From M0108 sp937862735 (lineage in GTDB: Bacteria > Pseudomonadota > Gammaproteobacteria > Chromatiales > Chromatiaceae), in assembly GCA_937862735.1 (NCBI GenBank), contig CALMDH010000314.1:1-32394 (forward strand): 32,394 nucleotides of DNA. Direction: 5' to 3'. Shown here piece by piece: positions 15,398 through 24,505 of the stretch. Within the stretch, counting starts at the first letter, position 1, and each line of letters opens with the position of its first letter. The notes below the pieces were generated by a model. That model did no database searches and had not been told where the DNA came from. It saw nothing but the letters and a program-made list of their open reading frames with translations. The position numbers were made by a program, and so were the translations under genes.

Positions 15398-16285
15398 TCA
15401 GCGTGCCGGGGTCAGGATGGCGGCGCGGGTGGCGGCGACTTCCTTGTTCACTTCGGTCCATTGGGCCTGAATGGCGTATGTTTCCTCGGGGGTGGTGTCG
15501 GCCCGGTAGGCGGCGTGCATTTTGGCGATGAGATCCGCTTTCGCAATCGTCCGGCCATTGACGGTCAGGGTCTTGTCGACCGGTGCCGCGACCTTGAGGA
15601 GCGTCAGCATAACCTCTTCCCATTCCCCGCGATCAGGCTGACCCTGGGCGCCCTTATCGAGTGCAAAGTCACCCGAATCGTGCAAGGCATTGTGGAACTT
15701 GCCCCTCATGTAGGCTTGCTGGATCGTGAGGCCGAACAGCGAATCGACCAGGTATTCGGCGCTGCGCGGGTTGGCCATCAGGACGGGGACGTCCTGGATG
15801 TAGCTCGCGGCCAGGTGCCCGAAGGTCTTATCGAGGTCGATGCCTTGTGGATCGGCGGCCGCCCGCTTGAGGGTGGTGAACAGGGCGCTGCTGAGATCCG
15901 CCTCCGCCCGCAGATCCAGTTTGTCCTGGACATCCTCGATCACCGCCACCGCCTCGGCGACCGCCTTGCGCTGCTTGAAGGTGGCGGCGTAAAGGGCATC
16001 GAAGAGCTTGATGCCGGCGTACATCCGCAACTGCTCATCATTGAGCCGTTCGGCCAGGTTGTTGGGCGCAAGGAGTGACGGCTGCCAGGTGATCCCATGC
16101 GCCGACAGGCGTTTGAAGAGGTCGAAGGCATTGTTGATCTTTTCCTGCGCCAGTACCCCCTGGACTTCGGCGGAGATCTGTTCGAGGGATTGGGTCACCT
16201 GGGAAACTGAACCTGTGTCGGCGCCTTGGGCGGTAGAGGCCAACAGGAGCAGGGAAGAGGCGAAGGCCATTCTGGATACTTTCAT
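15398..16285 (-). CDS. Secreted or periplasmic protein of unknown function
   Basis: The chosen start is the ATG at 16285, because it gives a proper signal peptide (MKVSRMAFASSLLLLASTAQGA, cleavage after AQG-A likely). The frame can be opened 7 codons earlier at 16306, but this adds acidic residues in front of the signal. The mature part, about 270 residues, is mainly helical and has no cysteine or obvious catalytic motif. Recognisable stretches are EQISAEVQGVLAQEKINNAF, LRMYAGIKLFDALYAATF and IQDVPVLMANPRSAEYLVDSL. I do not recognise the family. The 25-bp gap to the ABC transporter suggests a functional pair, for example a periplasmic partner, but this is inference. Confidence 0.7.
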   Translation of the reverse strand: MKVSRMAFASSLLLLASTAQGADTGSVSQVTQSLEQISAEVQGVLAQEKINNAFDLFKRLSAHGITWQPSLLAPNNLAERLNDEQLRMYAGIKLFDALYAATFKQRKAVAEAVAVIEDVQDKLDLRAEADLSSALFTTLKRAAADPQGIDLDKTFGHLAASYIQDVPVLMANPRSAEYLVDSLFGLTIQQAYMRGKFHNALHDSGDFALDKGAQGQPDRGEWEEVMLTLLKVAAPVDKTLTVNGRTIAKADLIAKMHAAYRADTTPEETYAIQAQWTEVNKEVAATRAAILTPAR

Positions 16286-16387
16286 TGCGATTGTCTCGTC
16301 TGTCATTATTGCTTAACTAGCTGTTTTAATATGATTTATGCCCACTAATGGGCGGGATGGGGGGCCACCCAGATTCGGCCAGCCATG

Positions 16388-19300
16388 CTAACCGGCTTGT
16401 TTACCCTGGACCCGCGCGCACCCTGGCCCGGCCAGGCGACTGCGGCCACCCGTCAGGGGGATGACCTGGATCTGGGTGGCGATGCGCTCCTTGAGGGTGG
16501 GGACGTGGGAGATGAGACCGATCAGCTTGCCGTCCTGGCGCAGGCCCGCCAGGGTGGCCAGGGCTGTGTCAAGGGCCTCCTCGTCCAGGGTACCGAAGCC
16601 CTCGTCGAGGAACAGGGAATCCACCCGCACCTTGCGGCTGGCCATCTGGGATAGGCCCAGGGCCAGGGCCAGGCTGACGATGAAGCTCTCGCCACCGGAG
16701 AGGTTCTTGGTGGAGCGGACCTCACCCGCCTGGTAGCTGTCGACGACGGCGAGTTCCAGCGGTCGGTCGTCGTCGTGGATCAGCAGGTAGCGGTCCGACA
16801 TCTTCTGGAGCTGGCGGTTGGCGTGGCCAATCATCAGCCGGAAGGTCAGGCCCTGGACGAAGTTGCGGTATTTCTTGCCATCCGACGAGCCGATCAGGTC
16901 GTGGAGCCGGTCCCAGCGCTGGCACTCCCGCTGTTGCGCCGCCAGGGCCTGGGCGCTTACTTGTCGTTTTTCCTTAAGCTGGTCGTTGGCTTGAAGTCGC
17001 TGGCGCAGGCCGCCAATGGCATGGAGCAGGGCCCGCTGTTCCTCCTGCAGGGCAGTCCGGGTCCCCGTCAGCGCCTCCAGGGGTAAGTCCGTCAGCCACT
17101 TCTCCCGTTCCCGGGCTAGGGCCTGGCCTATGTCGTCGGCGGCGCGACTGAGGGCGGTGAACTGCTCCGCCAGCGCCTGCGCCTGGTGCGTCAGTTCCCG
17201 GCGTTCCTCCTCGGGTAGGCAGGCGCCCTGATAGTCCTCTTCATCGCGGAAGCTCGTTGACTGGAGCTGGCCGCGAAAGGCCGTCTCGGCGTGGTGCAAC
17301 TCGGGTTCACGCCGCTGGAGGGCTTGCTCCAGGGTCTCCAGCCGGGTTTTCAGCTCGGCAAGGACCTGGGTGGCGCGGTTGAGGTTCCGCTGGCTGCCCT
17401 CCAGGGCTTGGGTGGCGGCGTCGATGGCCTGGGTCAGGCGGGATTCCGCCACCGCGGGGTCCTGGTCGCCAAAGAGTTCCTGGCGGTCCCGGGCCAGGGC
17501 ATCCCGTTCCGAGACCAAAGCGTCATGCAGGGCCTGCAGTTGCTTAAGGGCCCCTGCCGCGGCCTGAATCCGTTCTCCTTGCTGGGCGGTCCGCACCTGG
17601 AGGGCGTTGATCGCCTGGTCCAGGGTGAGCTTGAGGTCCTGGTGGGCCTTGCGCTGGTCGCGCCGGCTGATCAGTTGCGCCTGGATCTCATCCAGATCCG
17701 TCACAGTCAGGGCGTCCAAGTAATCGGCTGCCGCTCTTGCCTTTGTCCCTGCTCCGGATGGGCCGGTGCTGGTCAGGCCGGTCTCTGACCTGACCTCAGG
17801 GCTGAGGATGCCATAGGGTTGCAGGTCCAGGCTCAGGGCGGCGAGGGCCTGGTCGCGTTCCGCTCGCAGGTCGCGCGCCTCCGCTTGGAGCCGATCCAGT
17901 TCCCGTTGGGCGGTTTCGCGCCGCAACGCGGTGGTTTGGGCGGCGTTATCGGCGATTTGGGCGGCATCCTTGGCTTGGTCCCAGCGGTCACGCCGCGTGG
18001 CAAGTGCCTTCTCCGCGATCTCGGCGGCGGCCAACTTGCTGGCGGTCTGCTCTAGGGCCTGGCGGAGTTCCTCCTGCTGGCCTTGCCATTGGACGATGCG
18101 TTCGGGCAAGGCGACCTCAGGGGGGGATTCGGGCCAGGGGAGCCCCAGCCCATCAAGGGTCGCCAATAGCTGACGCTGGGCCTCGGTGCCGCTGTGGGTC
18201 CGATCCTGCTGGTCGCTCAGGAGCTGCTGGCGATCTTTGTCCAGACCGGCCTGGCGGATCTTGAGGTCCGTGATGGCGGCCGCCGTGGTCTTGAGGACGT
18301 CCTTGATCTGCTGAAGTTCTTGGCGGGTTTCATCTGGCAGCGGAATATTTCCCGCGGCATAGGGATGATCGAGGGCGCCGCACAGGGGGCAGGGTTCGCC
18401 GTCCCGCAACTGGTGGCGCGCCTCTTCGAGACTCTGGATTCTTTCCAGCAGGCTGAGCTGGGTCTCTAGCAATTCCCGCCGTCTTTCCCAACCCGCCAGG
18501 CGGTCGCTTTGGTCCGTCAACTCCCGCGTCAGACTTGCGATGGCTTCGCCGATTTGCGCGTCCCGCTGATCCAGGTCCGCCAGGGCCTGGCGGGCCTCCC
18601 AGAGCGTCTGGGCCGCCGCCACCGCCTTGGCGAGCAGATCCCGGCGCGCGCTGAGGTCGGATTGCCGCTGACGCCAGGTCGCCAAGTCCAGTCCCTCCAG
18701 GAGTTGTTGAAATTGAGACTGCTGGTCGGCCCACTGGCGGTAGAGGTCATCGCGTTGGGAGGTGGTGCTGGCTGCTTGCGCCGCGGCTTGTTCATGGCGC
18801 CTGACGGCTTCCTCGGCGGCGGTCCGCGCTTGCCGGAGACTCTGGTCCTTGGCAAGCCACCGGTCATCCAAATGGCGCAGTCCGGCGAAGCGCTGGAGGA
18901 GGCCCGTGAGTCCCTCCAGCAGGCCGGCATCCGCTTCGGTAGCCGCCAACCGCGCCGCCAGCTCGGTCGCCTGGTGCTGCTGGGACCCCAGGGAGGTTTC
19001 ATCGGCGCGTTGCTTATCGTGCAGCTCTGCCAGGGACCGGGTCTGGTCCCCCAGGGTCTGGGCCGCTGTGGCGATGGGTTGCGCCTTCTCGGCGATGCGC
19101 AGATCCAATGCCTGGACCTGGCGGATGATCGGTAACCGCAGATTCTGGTCAGCCTTGGCCTGGTCGAGCTGGGCGCTGGCCTTGTCCAAGGCCGTTTTCT
19201 CCTCCCTGACTGCGGCTTCCCTTTGGGGAAGGGCGGCCTGATCCTCATTCCGGCGGCGGCGATCCTCGTCCTGGGCGCGGCGCAGGGCGACCAGGTTGGC

Positions 19301-20188
19301 AAAGGCCCCGGCCAGTTCCAGGGCCTGATTGGCCCGTCCGAGCTGCTCCCGCTCAGGGGCGAAGGCCCGGTCTCGGGCCTGCCAGTCTGCCAGTTGCGTC
19401 GCGATCCCTTGCAAGTCCCCTTCGAGCCGGATTAGTCCCTCGCGCCAGGCAATGGCCTGGAGATTCAGGCCGATCCGGCCGTCGAGCTCCACTTCATCCT
19501 GCTGGCGACGCTCCAGGTCCCCGCGCAACTGGGCTTCATCCGCTTCGGACAAGAGTTGCAGGCCAGCCAGCTCGGCCTGAAGGATGCTTAGGCGGTTGCG
19601 TTCTTCGCGGTTACGTTCGTGGACGCGGATGGAGATCTGGCTGTAGATCTCGGTGCCGGTGATCTGCTCCAGGATCGGTGCCCGCTCGTCGGGCGGCGCC
19701 TGGAGGAAGGCAGCGAAGCCACCCTGGGCCAGCAGCATGGAGCGAGTGAAGCGATCGAAATCCATGCCGGTAGCCGCCTCGATCTGGCCGGCGACGCCAT
19801 GGAGGCTAGTCTCAAGCAAGGCGCCAGTGTCGGCGTCGGCGATCTCGTGCCGGGCTTGCTGAAGCTCGCCATTCGGCTTGCGACGTGCCCGATGCTGGCT
19901 CCAGTGGCAGCGGAAGCGACCGGCCTGGGTCGCGAAGGTGACCTCGGCGAAGCACTCGCCGGTCTGGCGGGACATGATCTCGTTTTCGCTCCTGGTGACT
20001 CTGGCCAGGCGTGGCGTGCGGCCATAAAGGGCCAGGCAGATGGCGTCGAGGAGCGTCGTCTTGCCGGCGCCGGTGGGACCGGTGATGGCGAAGAGGCCAT
20101 CAGCGACATAGGCGGGGTGGGTCAGGTCGATCGCCCATTCACCGATAAGGGAGTTCAGGTTCTTGAAACGGACGTTCAGGATGCGCAT
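16388..20188 (-). CDS. sbcC: SbcC exonuclease subunit (Rad50-like ATPase)
   Basis: SMC-like ATPase that with SbcD cleaves hairpins and protein-blocked DNA ends. Walker A GPTGAGKTT is at residues 37-45 after MRILNVRFKNLNSL. Two very long Gln/Glu/Arg/Ala coiled coils flank the zinc hook CPLC (Cys600, Cys603). The C-terminal lobe has signature NLSGGESF near residue 1160 and Walker B SLFLDEGFGTLDEE near 1198. At 1266 residues it is longer than E. coli SbcC (about 1050), mostly in the coiled coils. Residues around 790-825 (GLTSTGPSGAGTKARAAADY) are unusually Gly/Thr-rich for a coiled coil. The gene starts 15 bp after sbcD. Confidence 0.94.
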   Translation of the reverse strand: MRILNVRFKNLNSLIGEWAIDLTHPAYVADGLFAITGPTGAGKTTLLDAICLALYGRTPRLARVTRSENEIMSRQTGECFAEVTFATQAGRFRCHWSQHRARRKPNGELQQARHEIADADTGALLETSLHGVAGQIEAATGMDFDRFTRSMLLAQGGFAAFLQAPPDERAPILEQITGTEIYSQISIRVHERNREERNRLSILQAELAGLQLLSEADEAQLRGDLERRQQDEVELDGRIGLNLQAIAWREGLIRLEGDLQGIATQLADWQARDRAFAPEREQLGRANQALELAGAFANLVALRRAQDEDRRRRNEDQAALPQREAAVREEKTALDKASAQLDQAKADQNLRLPIIRQVQALDLRIAEKAQPIATAAQTLGDQTRSLAELHDKQRADETSLGSQQHQATELAARLAATEADAGLLEGLTGLLQRFAGLRHLDDRWLAKDQSLRQARTAAEEAVRRHEQAAAQAASTTSQRDDLYRQWADQQSQFQQLLEGLDLATWRQRQSDLSARRDLLAKAVAAAQTLWEARQALADLDQRDAQIGEAIASLTRELTDQSDRLAGWERRRELLETQLSLLERIQSLEEARHQLRDGEPCPLCGALDHPYAAGNIPLPDETRQELQQIKDVLKTTAAAITDLKIRQAGLDKDRQQLLSDQQDRTHSGTEAQRQLLATLDGLGLPWPESPPEVALPERIVQWQGQQEELRQALEQTASKLAAAEIAEKALATRRDRWDQAKDAAQIADNAAQTTALRRETAQRELDRLQAEARDLRAERDQALAALSLDLQPYGILSPEVRSETGLTSTGPSGAGTKARAAADYLDALTVTDLDEIQAQLISRRDQRKAHQDLKLTLDQAINALQVRTAQQGERIQAAAGALKQLQALHDALVSERDALARDRQELFGDQDPAVAESRLTQAIDAATQALEGSQRNLNRATQVLAELKTRLETLEQALQRREPELHHAETAFRGQLQSTSFRDEEDYQGACLPEEERRELTHQAQALAEQFTALSRAADDIGQALAREREKWLTDLPLEALTGTRTALQEEQRALLHAIGGLRQRLQANDQLKEKRQVSAQALAAQQRECQRWDRLHDLIGSSDGKKYRNFVQGLTFRLMIGHANRQLQKMSDRYLLIHDDDRPLELAVVDSYQAGEVRSTKNLSGGESFIVSLALALGLSQMASRKVRVDSLFLDEGFGTLDEEALDTALATLAGLRQDGKLIGLISHVPTLKERIATQIQVIPLTGGRSRLAGPGCARVQGKQAG

Positions 20189-20203
20189 GGCCCGACGGGG
20201 TCC

Positions 20204-21481
20204 CTAGTCCGCCAGAGGGTCAGCGTGGTGGAACGTGGCCAAGATCTCCCGGTAGGCCAGTAGCAGGTCCGCTTGCTGTTCCGCGACGATACCCTGAGTA
20301 TCCAGACAGCGGGTGAAGACCTCCAGTTCGTCCAAGTCCCCCAGGCTTTCCTCGTCGTGTATCTGCTCCAGTACCCCCTGGACGAGGCGGTTGTTCCGGA
20401 TGCGCAGGATTTCGGGGCGCGTGGCGGTTTCCTTCCGCGTGGGGGGGTCCTCCGGTATGGCCAGGAGCGCCTCCAGACGTTCGCGCAGATCACCAATCAG
20501 CGTCTCGCCCTCGTAGATCACCTCGATCCAGGTCGGAGACTTGGCGGCCACCAGTTCCTTCAGCCGCTCGGCTAGCCGGTCCCAGTCGCCCTGGATACGT
20601 TCGAGGGTTTGGAAGACCGGGATGGGGATGAGGCGGACGCGGCACCCTGGCCAACCGCCGTTTCCTTTTTCCCATTCCACCAGGCAGAGGCTCTTTTCCT
20701 GCCGGGCCTCGCCGAAGCCCATGGGCAGGGGGGAGCCGCTGTAGCGGCGGGTCTCGGCGCCGCCGACCCGCTGGGGGACGTGGAGGTGACCCAGGGCCAG
20801 GTAATCAAGGCTGGCGGGAAAGATGCCCGGGCTGACGTGGGCGAGGGAGCCGACGTACAGCTCCCTTACCCCGTCGCCTTCCAGGGTCGTACCTCCGGCG
20901 GTGAAGAGGTGGCCCATGGCCACCAGGGGGATCTCCGCCCCTAGTTCCGCCCGCCGGGCCTCGGCCCGGGCGGTGACGCTGGCATAGTGGTCGCGGATGC
21001 CTTGGATCAACCTGATCTCCTTGTCCGCACTGTCCTCCCCGGCCTCGACCCGCCGGATATCCCGGTCCCGCAGGTAGGGCACGGCGCAGACGATCAGTTC
21101 CGGTGTCCCGGCCGGGTCGCGCAGCACCAGGACCTCGTCCGCCGGATTCTCCGCCGCGCTGCCGATGACGTGGACGTCCAGGGCCCGCAGCAATTCCTTG
21201 GGGGCCTCCAGAAAGGTGGGGGAATCGTGATTGCCCGCGACCACCACCACATGACGACAGGGCGAGGTCGCCACCCGGCACAGGAAGCGGTAATAGAGCT
21301 CCTGGGCCCGATGAGTGGGGGTGCTGGTGTCGAAGACATCCCCCGCCACCAGCAGGACCGTCACGCCTTTCCGCTCGATCAGCGCCGCCAGCCAGTCCAG
21401 AAAGGCCGCGAACTCGTCGTAGCGTTGGCGGCCGTAAAGGGTTCGCCCCAGGTGCCAGTCGGAAGTGTGCAGGATTCTCAT
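20204..21481 (-). CDS. sbcD: SbcD nuclease subunit (Mre11-like)
   Basis: Calcineurin-like metallophosphoesterase that supplies the nuclease activity of SbcCD. Metal-binding motifs are all present: HTSDWHLG, AGDVFDT, VAGNHDS and LGHLHVPQ. I take the ATG at 21481 (MRILHTSDWHLG), the family's usual N-terminus, rather than the TTG 17 codons upstream, whose extension overlaps the preceding gene and has no family counterpart. This gives 425 residues. The C-terminal capping domain includes IEVIYEGETL. The gene lies 44 bp after the CMD-Rieske gene and 15 bp before sbcC. Confidence 0.94.
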   Translation of the reverse strand: MRILHTSDWHLGRTLYGRQRYDEFAAFLDWLAALIERKGVTVLLVAGDVFDTSTPTHRAQELYYRFLCRVATSPCRHVVVVAGNHDSPTFLEAPKELLRALDVHVIGSAAENPADEVLVLRDPAGTPELIVCAVPYLRDRDIRRVEAGEDSADKEIRLIQGIRDHYASVTARAEARRAELGAEIPLVAMGHLFTAGGTTLEGDGVRELYVGSLAHVSPGIFPASLDYLALGHLHVPQRVGGAETRRYSGSPLPMGFGEARQEKSLCLVEWEKGNGGWPGCRVRLIPIPVFQTLERIQGDWDRLAERLKELVAAKSPTWIEVIYEGETLIGDLRERLEALLAIPEDPPTRKETATRPEILRIRNNRLVQGVLEQIHDEESLGDLDELEVFTRCLDTQGIVAEQQADLLLAYREILATFHHADPLAD

Positions 21482-21525
21482 TCCGGGGCCCCCGGAAAGC
21501 CGCCGACAGGCGGACGACTCCGCGC

Positions 21526-22152
21526 CTACCAATGGGCCAGCAGCCGGCCTTCCTCGACCTTGTGGTCGAAGCGGCGCAGGGGCCGGTTACCGACCTCTAC
21601 GCAGTCGCCGGTGGTGAGGTCGAAGGCCCAGTGGTGTTTGGGGCAGGTCAGGCGGCCGTCGACCAGGGCCAGGTGGGGGATGTTGGTTTCCTGATGGGGA
21701 CAACGGGAGTCATAGACCCGGCAGTCGTCACCCTGGCGGTAGATATAGAGGGAGCGGCCGTCGGCCTCGGCGAAGGACACCTCGCCATCCGCCAGTTCGG
21801 AGACGGCGGCTAGGTCATGCCACTGGGGCTCGGCACCCAGGTTTTCCGGGCGGAACTCAGGCAGGTCCATCTTCAGCAGGATGTCCGTGGCCCAGACGAT
21901 CTTGGCCAGGCCCAGGACCGGGAAGGCCATGAGCAGGGCGTCGATGATCTCGTGGGGGGTGGCGCCGTTGCGCAGGGCCCGGGTCAGATACTGCTTGAAG
22001 CCGGGTTCAGTCTGAACGGCGACCTTGGTGATGACCGAGATCAGGTCCCGGGTGCGGACATCCAGGTGGTCACCGGCCTTCTTTAAGAACGTGAAATAGC
22101 CGGTCATGGCCTCGGGGCGAACCTTGACCAGATAGTTGAGTGCGTCGCTCAT
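21526..22152 (-). CDS. Fusion of carboxymuconolactone decarboxylase-like and Rieske [2Fe-2S] domains
   Basis: 208 residues in two parts. Residues 1-95 (LDVRTRDLISVITKVAV, ATPHEIIDALLMAFPVLG) are an AhpD/CMD-like helical domain, but without the CxxCxxxH redox motif of AhpD. Residues about 108-208 form a small Rieske ferredoxin-like domain: cluster ligands CPH (CPHQETN) and CPKHHW, then AFDLTTGDCV. All four Fe-S ligands are present, so the cluster should form. The domain is of the cytosolic ferredoxin or NirD type, with no signal peptide. A GGGAG Shine-Dalgarno precedes the ATG. It lies just upstream of sbcDC in the same direction. The function is unknown; electron transfer to or redox control of the CMD-like domain is a guess. 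Confidence 0.85.
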   Translation of the reverse strand: MSDALNYLVKVRPEAMTGYFTFLKKAGDHLDVRTRDLISVITKVAVQTEPGFKQYLTRALRNGATPHEIIDALLMAFPVLGLAKIVWATDILLKMDLPEFRPENLGAEPQWHDLAAVSELADGEVSFAEADGRSLYIYRQGDDCRVYDSRCPHQETNIPHLALVDGRLTCPKHHWAFDLTTGDCVEVGNRPLRRFDHKVEEGRLLAHW

Positions 22153-22377
22153 GCTGATACTCCCGCGTGATGGACTGAGCCCCGGACTGGGGCGGGTAGG
22201 GCATTATCCGCGCCACTGGGGGATATATCGAGCATTCCGCTCATGGCGAAAATCACGGTATTTCGGAGCTTCTCCTGACTGAGTTCTACCGTGACCTGAA
22301 GCAGAGTTCCGCAGCCAGATAGGGCCATCAAGGCGGGACGGACAAGCACCGGCCAGGTTTGTTATCTTTCGCCGGCC

Positions 22378-23583
22378 ATGAACCTAGACACTAGTATCAC
22401 CCCGGCCAGCTTCGTCGACCCGGAAACTGGCTTTGCCGCCTATGACCCCGTCCAGGCGGAGGCGGCGCGGCGGCTCGCGGCCGTGCATACCGCGCTCATG
22501 GCCAGACCGGCCAGCGTATCGGCGGCCGGTCCACCCCGCCTGGCCAGATCGCCCCGGTTATCCGCGTCCAGGAAGGGCGCGCTGGCTCAGGCGCACAAGG
22601 TCCACGCTTCCAGTGCTGGACTCTTGGGTCGGCTCCGGTCCCGCTTTGGCGGCGCCGCGCCGGCTATCCCGCCCGTCAAGGGTCTCTACCTTTGGGGCGG
22701 CGTTGGGCGCGGCAAGACCTATCTCATGGACTGGTTCGCCGAGGCCCTGCCGCTGCCGGGCAAGCGGCGGCTGCATTTCCATCACTTCATGCGCGACCTG
22801 CACGGGGAACTGGCCGGTCTGCCGCGCCAGCCCGATCCCCTGGAACTGGTGGCGGAGCGGCTGTGTCAGGACCTGCGGGTCCTGTGCCTGGACGAGTTCG
22901 TGGTCACCGATATCACCGATGCCACCCTGCTGCATGGCCTGCTGCGGGCCTTCTTTCGCCGGGGGGTAACCCTGGTGACTACCTCCAACACGCCGCCGGA
23001 TCTGCTATACCTCAATGGGTTGCAGCGCCCCCTCTTCCTGCCCGCCATCGCACTGCTCAAGGAGCATACCGAGGTCTTCGAACTGGATGGCGGCGAAGAT
23101 TACCGGCTGCGGACCCTGCGCGAGGAGGGGGTCTATCACCATGCCGGGGAGGGCGACGCCGAGGCGCACCTGGAGGCCACCTTCCGCCGCCTGCTGGGCG
23201 GGCACCACGAAGATCCCCCGCTGCTGCACGTCAATGGCCGCGACATCCCGGCGCGCAGGTTGGGGCCGGACCTGGCCTGGTTCGACTTCGCGGTCCTGTG
23301 CGGCGGTCCGCGCGCCACGGCGGATTACATCGAGATCGCCCGGGAGTTCCACACCATCCTGCTGTCCGGGGTGCCGCGCCTCACCCTGGGTCAGGACGCG
23401 GCGGCGCGGCGCTTTCTGCATCTGGTGGACGAACTCTATGACCGGCGCGTCAAGCTGATCCTCAGCGCCGCGGTGCCGCTGGATGAGTTGTATTCCGGGC
23501 AGTTGCATGAATTTGCCCACGAGCGCCTGATCAGCCGGCTGGTGGAGATGCAGTCGACCAGCTATCTCACTTCCGCCGGCTAG
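22378..23583 (+). CDS. zapE: Cell division protein ZapE (AFG1-like ATPase)
   Basis: 401-residue AAA+-like ATPase of the AFG1/ZapE family, which associates with FtsZ during division under low oxygen or heat in E. coli. Walker A is GGVGRGKTYL near residue 107, followed by HHFMRDLH, Walker B VLCLDEFVVTDITDA and the sensor-like TLVTTSNTPPDLLY. The C-terminal part ends with the conserved LISRLVEMQSTSYL. Between the N-terminal helix and Walker A there are about 25-30 more residues than in E. coli (Ala/Arg/Ser/Pro-rich, about residues 42-90). The gene is monocistronic and converges on the DUF1538 gene 27 bp away. No strong Shine-Dalgarno is seen before the ATG. Confidence 0.92.
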   Translation: MNLDTSITPASFVDPETGFAAYDPVQAEAARRLAAVHTALMARPASVSAAGPPRLARSPRLSASRKGALAQAHKVHASSAGLLGRLRSRFGGAAPAIPPVKGLYLWGGVGRGKTYLMDWFAEALPLPGKRRLHFHHFMRDLHGELAGLPRQPDPLELVAERLCQDLRVLCLDEFVVTDITDATLLHGLLRAFFRRGVTLVTTSNTPPDLLYLNGLQRPLFLPAIALLKEHTEVFELDGGEDYRLRTLREEGVYHHAGEGDAEAHLEATFRRLLGGHHEDPPLLHVNGRDIPARRLGPDLAWFDFAVLCGGPRATADYIEIAREFHTILLSGVPRLTLGQDAAARRFLHLVDELYDRRVKLILSAAVPLDELYSGQLHEFAHERLISRLVEMQSTSYLTSAG

Positions 23584-23610
23584 TGGGCAAACGACGGGAG
23601 CAAGCTGCCT

Positions 23611-24390
23611 TCAGACGGGGCGCGCGGCCGCTCGCCGGGCGGCCCATTGGCTGATTTGTGCGTAGCCCATGACAGTCATGATCGGGAACATGCAGGTAAA
23701 GGCGATGAGACCGAAACCATCCATCAGGGGATCGCGGCCGGGTACGTGGGTGGATAAACCCAGCCCGAGCGCGGCGACGAGGGGCACGGTGACCGTCGAG
23801 GTGGTGACGCCCCCGGAATCATAGGCCAGGCCGATAATGGGACGGGGCGCGAACCAGGTCTGGATCAAGACCAGCACGTAGGCGGGAATGAGGAAATAGT
23901 GCAGTGGTATGCCGGTAATGACGCGAAATGAACCCAGGGCAATGCCGATGGCGGCGCCCAGGGCGACGGCGATGCGCAGTTTTCCGGCCTGGATGGTGCC
24001 GCCGGAAACCTGGCTGGCCTTCATGGAGACCGCCAGCAGCGAGGGCTCGGCGATGGCGGTGGAAAAGCCAAGGGCGAAGGCGAAGAGGTAGATCCAGCCA
24101 AACTCGCGCCAGTCCACCTGGGTTTCCGCCGCCGTCAGCCCCAAAAAGCCGGGATCGGTCAGTTGCTGGGCCATGAGTTTGCCAAGCGGAAAGAGGGCGT
24201 GCTCCAGGCCCTCCAGGAAAAAAGTCAGGCCAATCAAAACGAATAGTAAGCCCACCAGGACTCTGGGCAGGTGGGCTATTTTGCGGCGCAGGATCAGGAC
24301 CTGGCTGCCGACGAGAATGGCGACGATGGGCAGAATGTCCCAGATGGTTGCCAGGAGGGTGGACCAGAGGGATACCAGTTTCTCGATCAT
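23611..24390 (-). CDS. DUF1538 membrane protein (third copy of the cluster)
   Basis: 259 residues, about seven membrane helices. Family motifs: FALGFSTAIAEPSL (residues 105-118), YDSGGVTTSTVTVP (190-203) and GRDPLMDGFGLIAF (218-231). These polar, Gly/Ser/Thr-rich motifs inside membrane segments look like a substrate or ion path. The function of DUF1538 is not established. It is a close paralogue of the protein at 25898-26689, with the same length, the same N-terminus MIEKL.SLW.TLL and almost identical motifs. An AGGAG site lies 8 bases before the ATG. It is separated from ampD by 115 bp, so it may have its own promoter or be the operon's end. Confidence 0.88.
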   Translation of the reverse strand: MIEKLVSLWSTLLATIWDILPIVAILVGSQVLILRRKIAHLPRVLVGLLFVLIGLTFFLEGLEHALFPLGKLMAQQLTDPGFLGLTAAETQVDWREFGWIYLFAFALGFSTAIAEPSLLAVSMKASQVSGGTIQAGKLRIAVALGAAIGIALGSFRVITGIPLHYFLIPAYVLVLIQTWFAPRPIIGLAYDSGGVTTSTVTVPLVAALGLGLSTHVPGRDPLMDGFGLIAFTCMFPIMTVMGYAQISQWAARRAAARPV

Positions 24391-24505
24391 CGCCGAATCT
24401 CCTGTGAAGAGGGAAAAATCAGGTGCATCGTTGCGGTCGCGGGGAAAAGGTCATCGCTCATGACCGGGCAGGGCGTCTGATCCCCATCGAGGAGTGGGCC
24501 GAGAG

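Noticed and set aside
17731..17810. Possible further repeat-encoded insert in sbcC
   Set aside because: The Gly/Thr-rich stretch breaks the coiled coil, but I could not resolve a convincing 9-bp period, so it was not counted with the arrays.
22149..22349. 66-codon minus-strand frame between the CMD-Rieske gene and zapE
   Set aside because: No ribosome binding site, no family resemblance, and it overlaps the likely promoter and leader of the CMD-Rieske gene.
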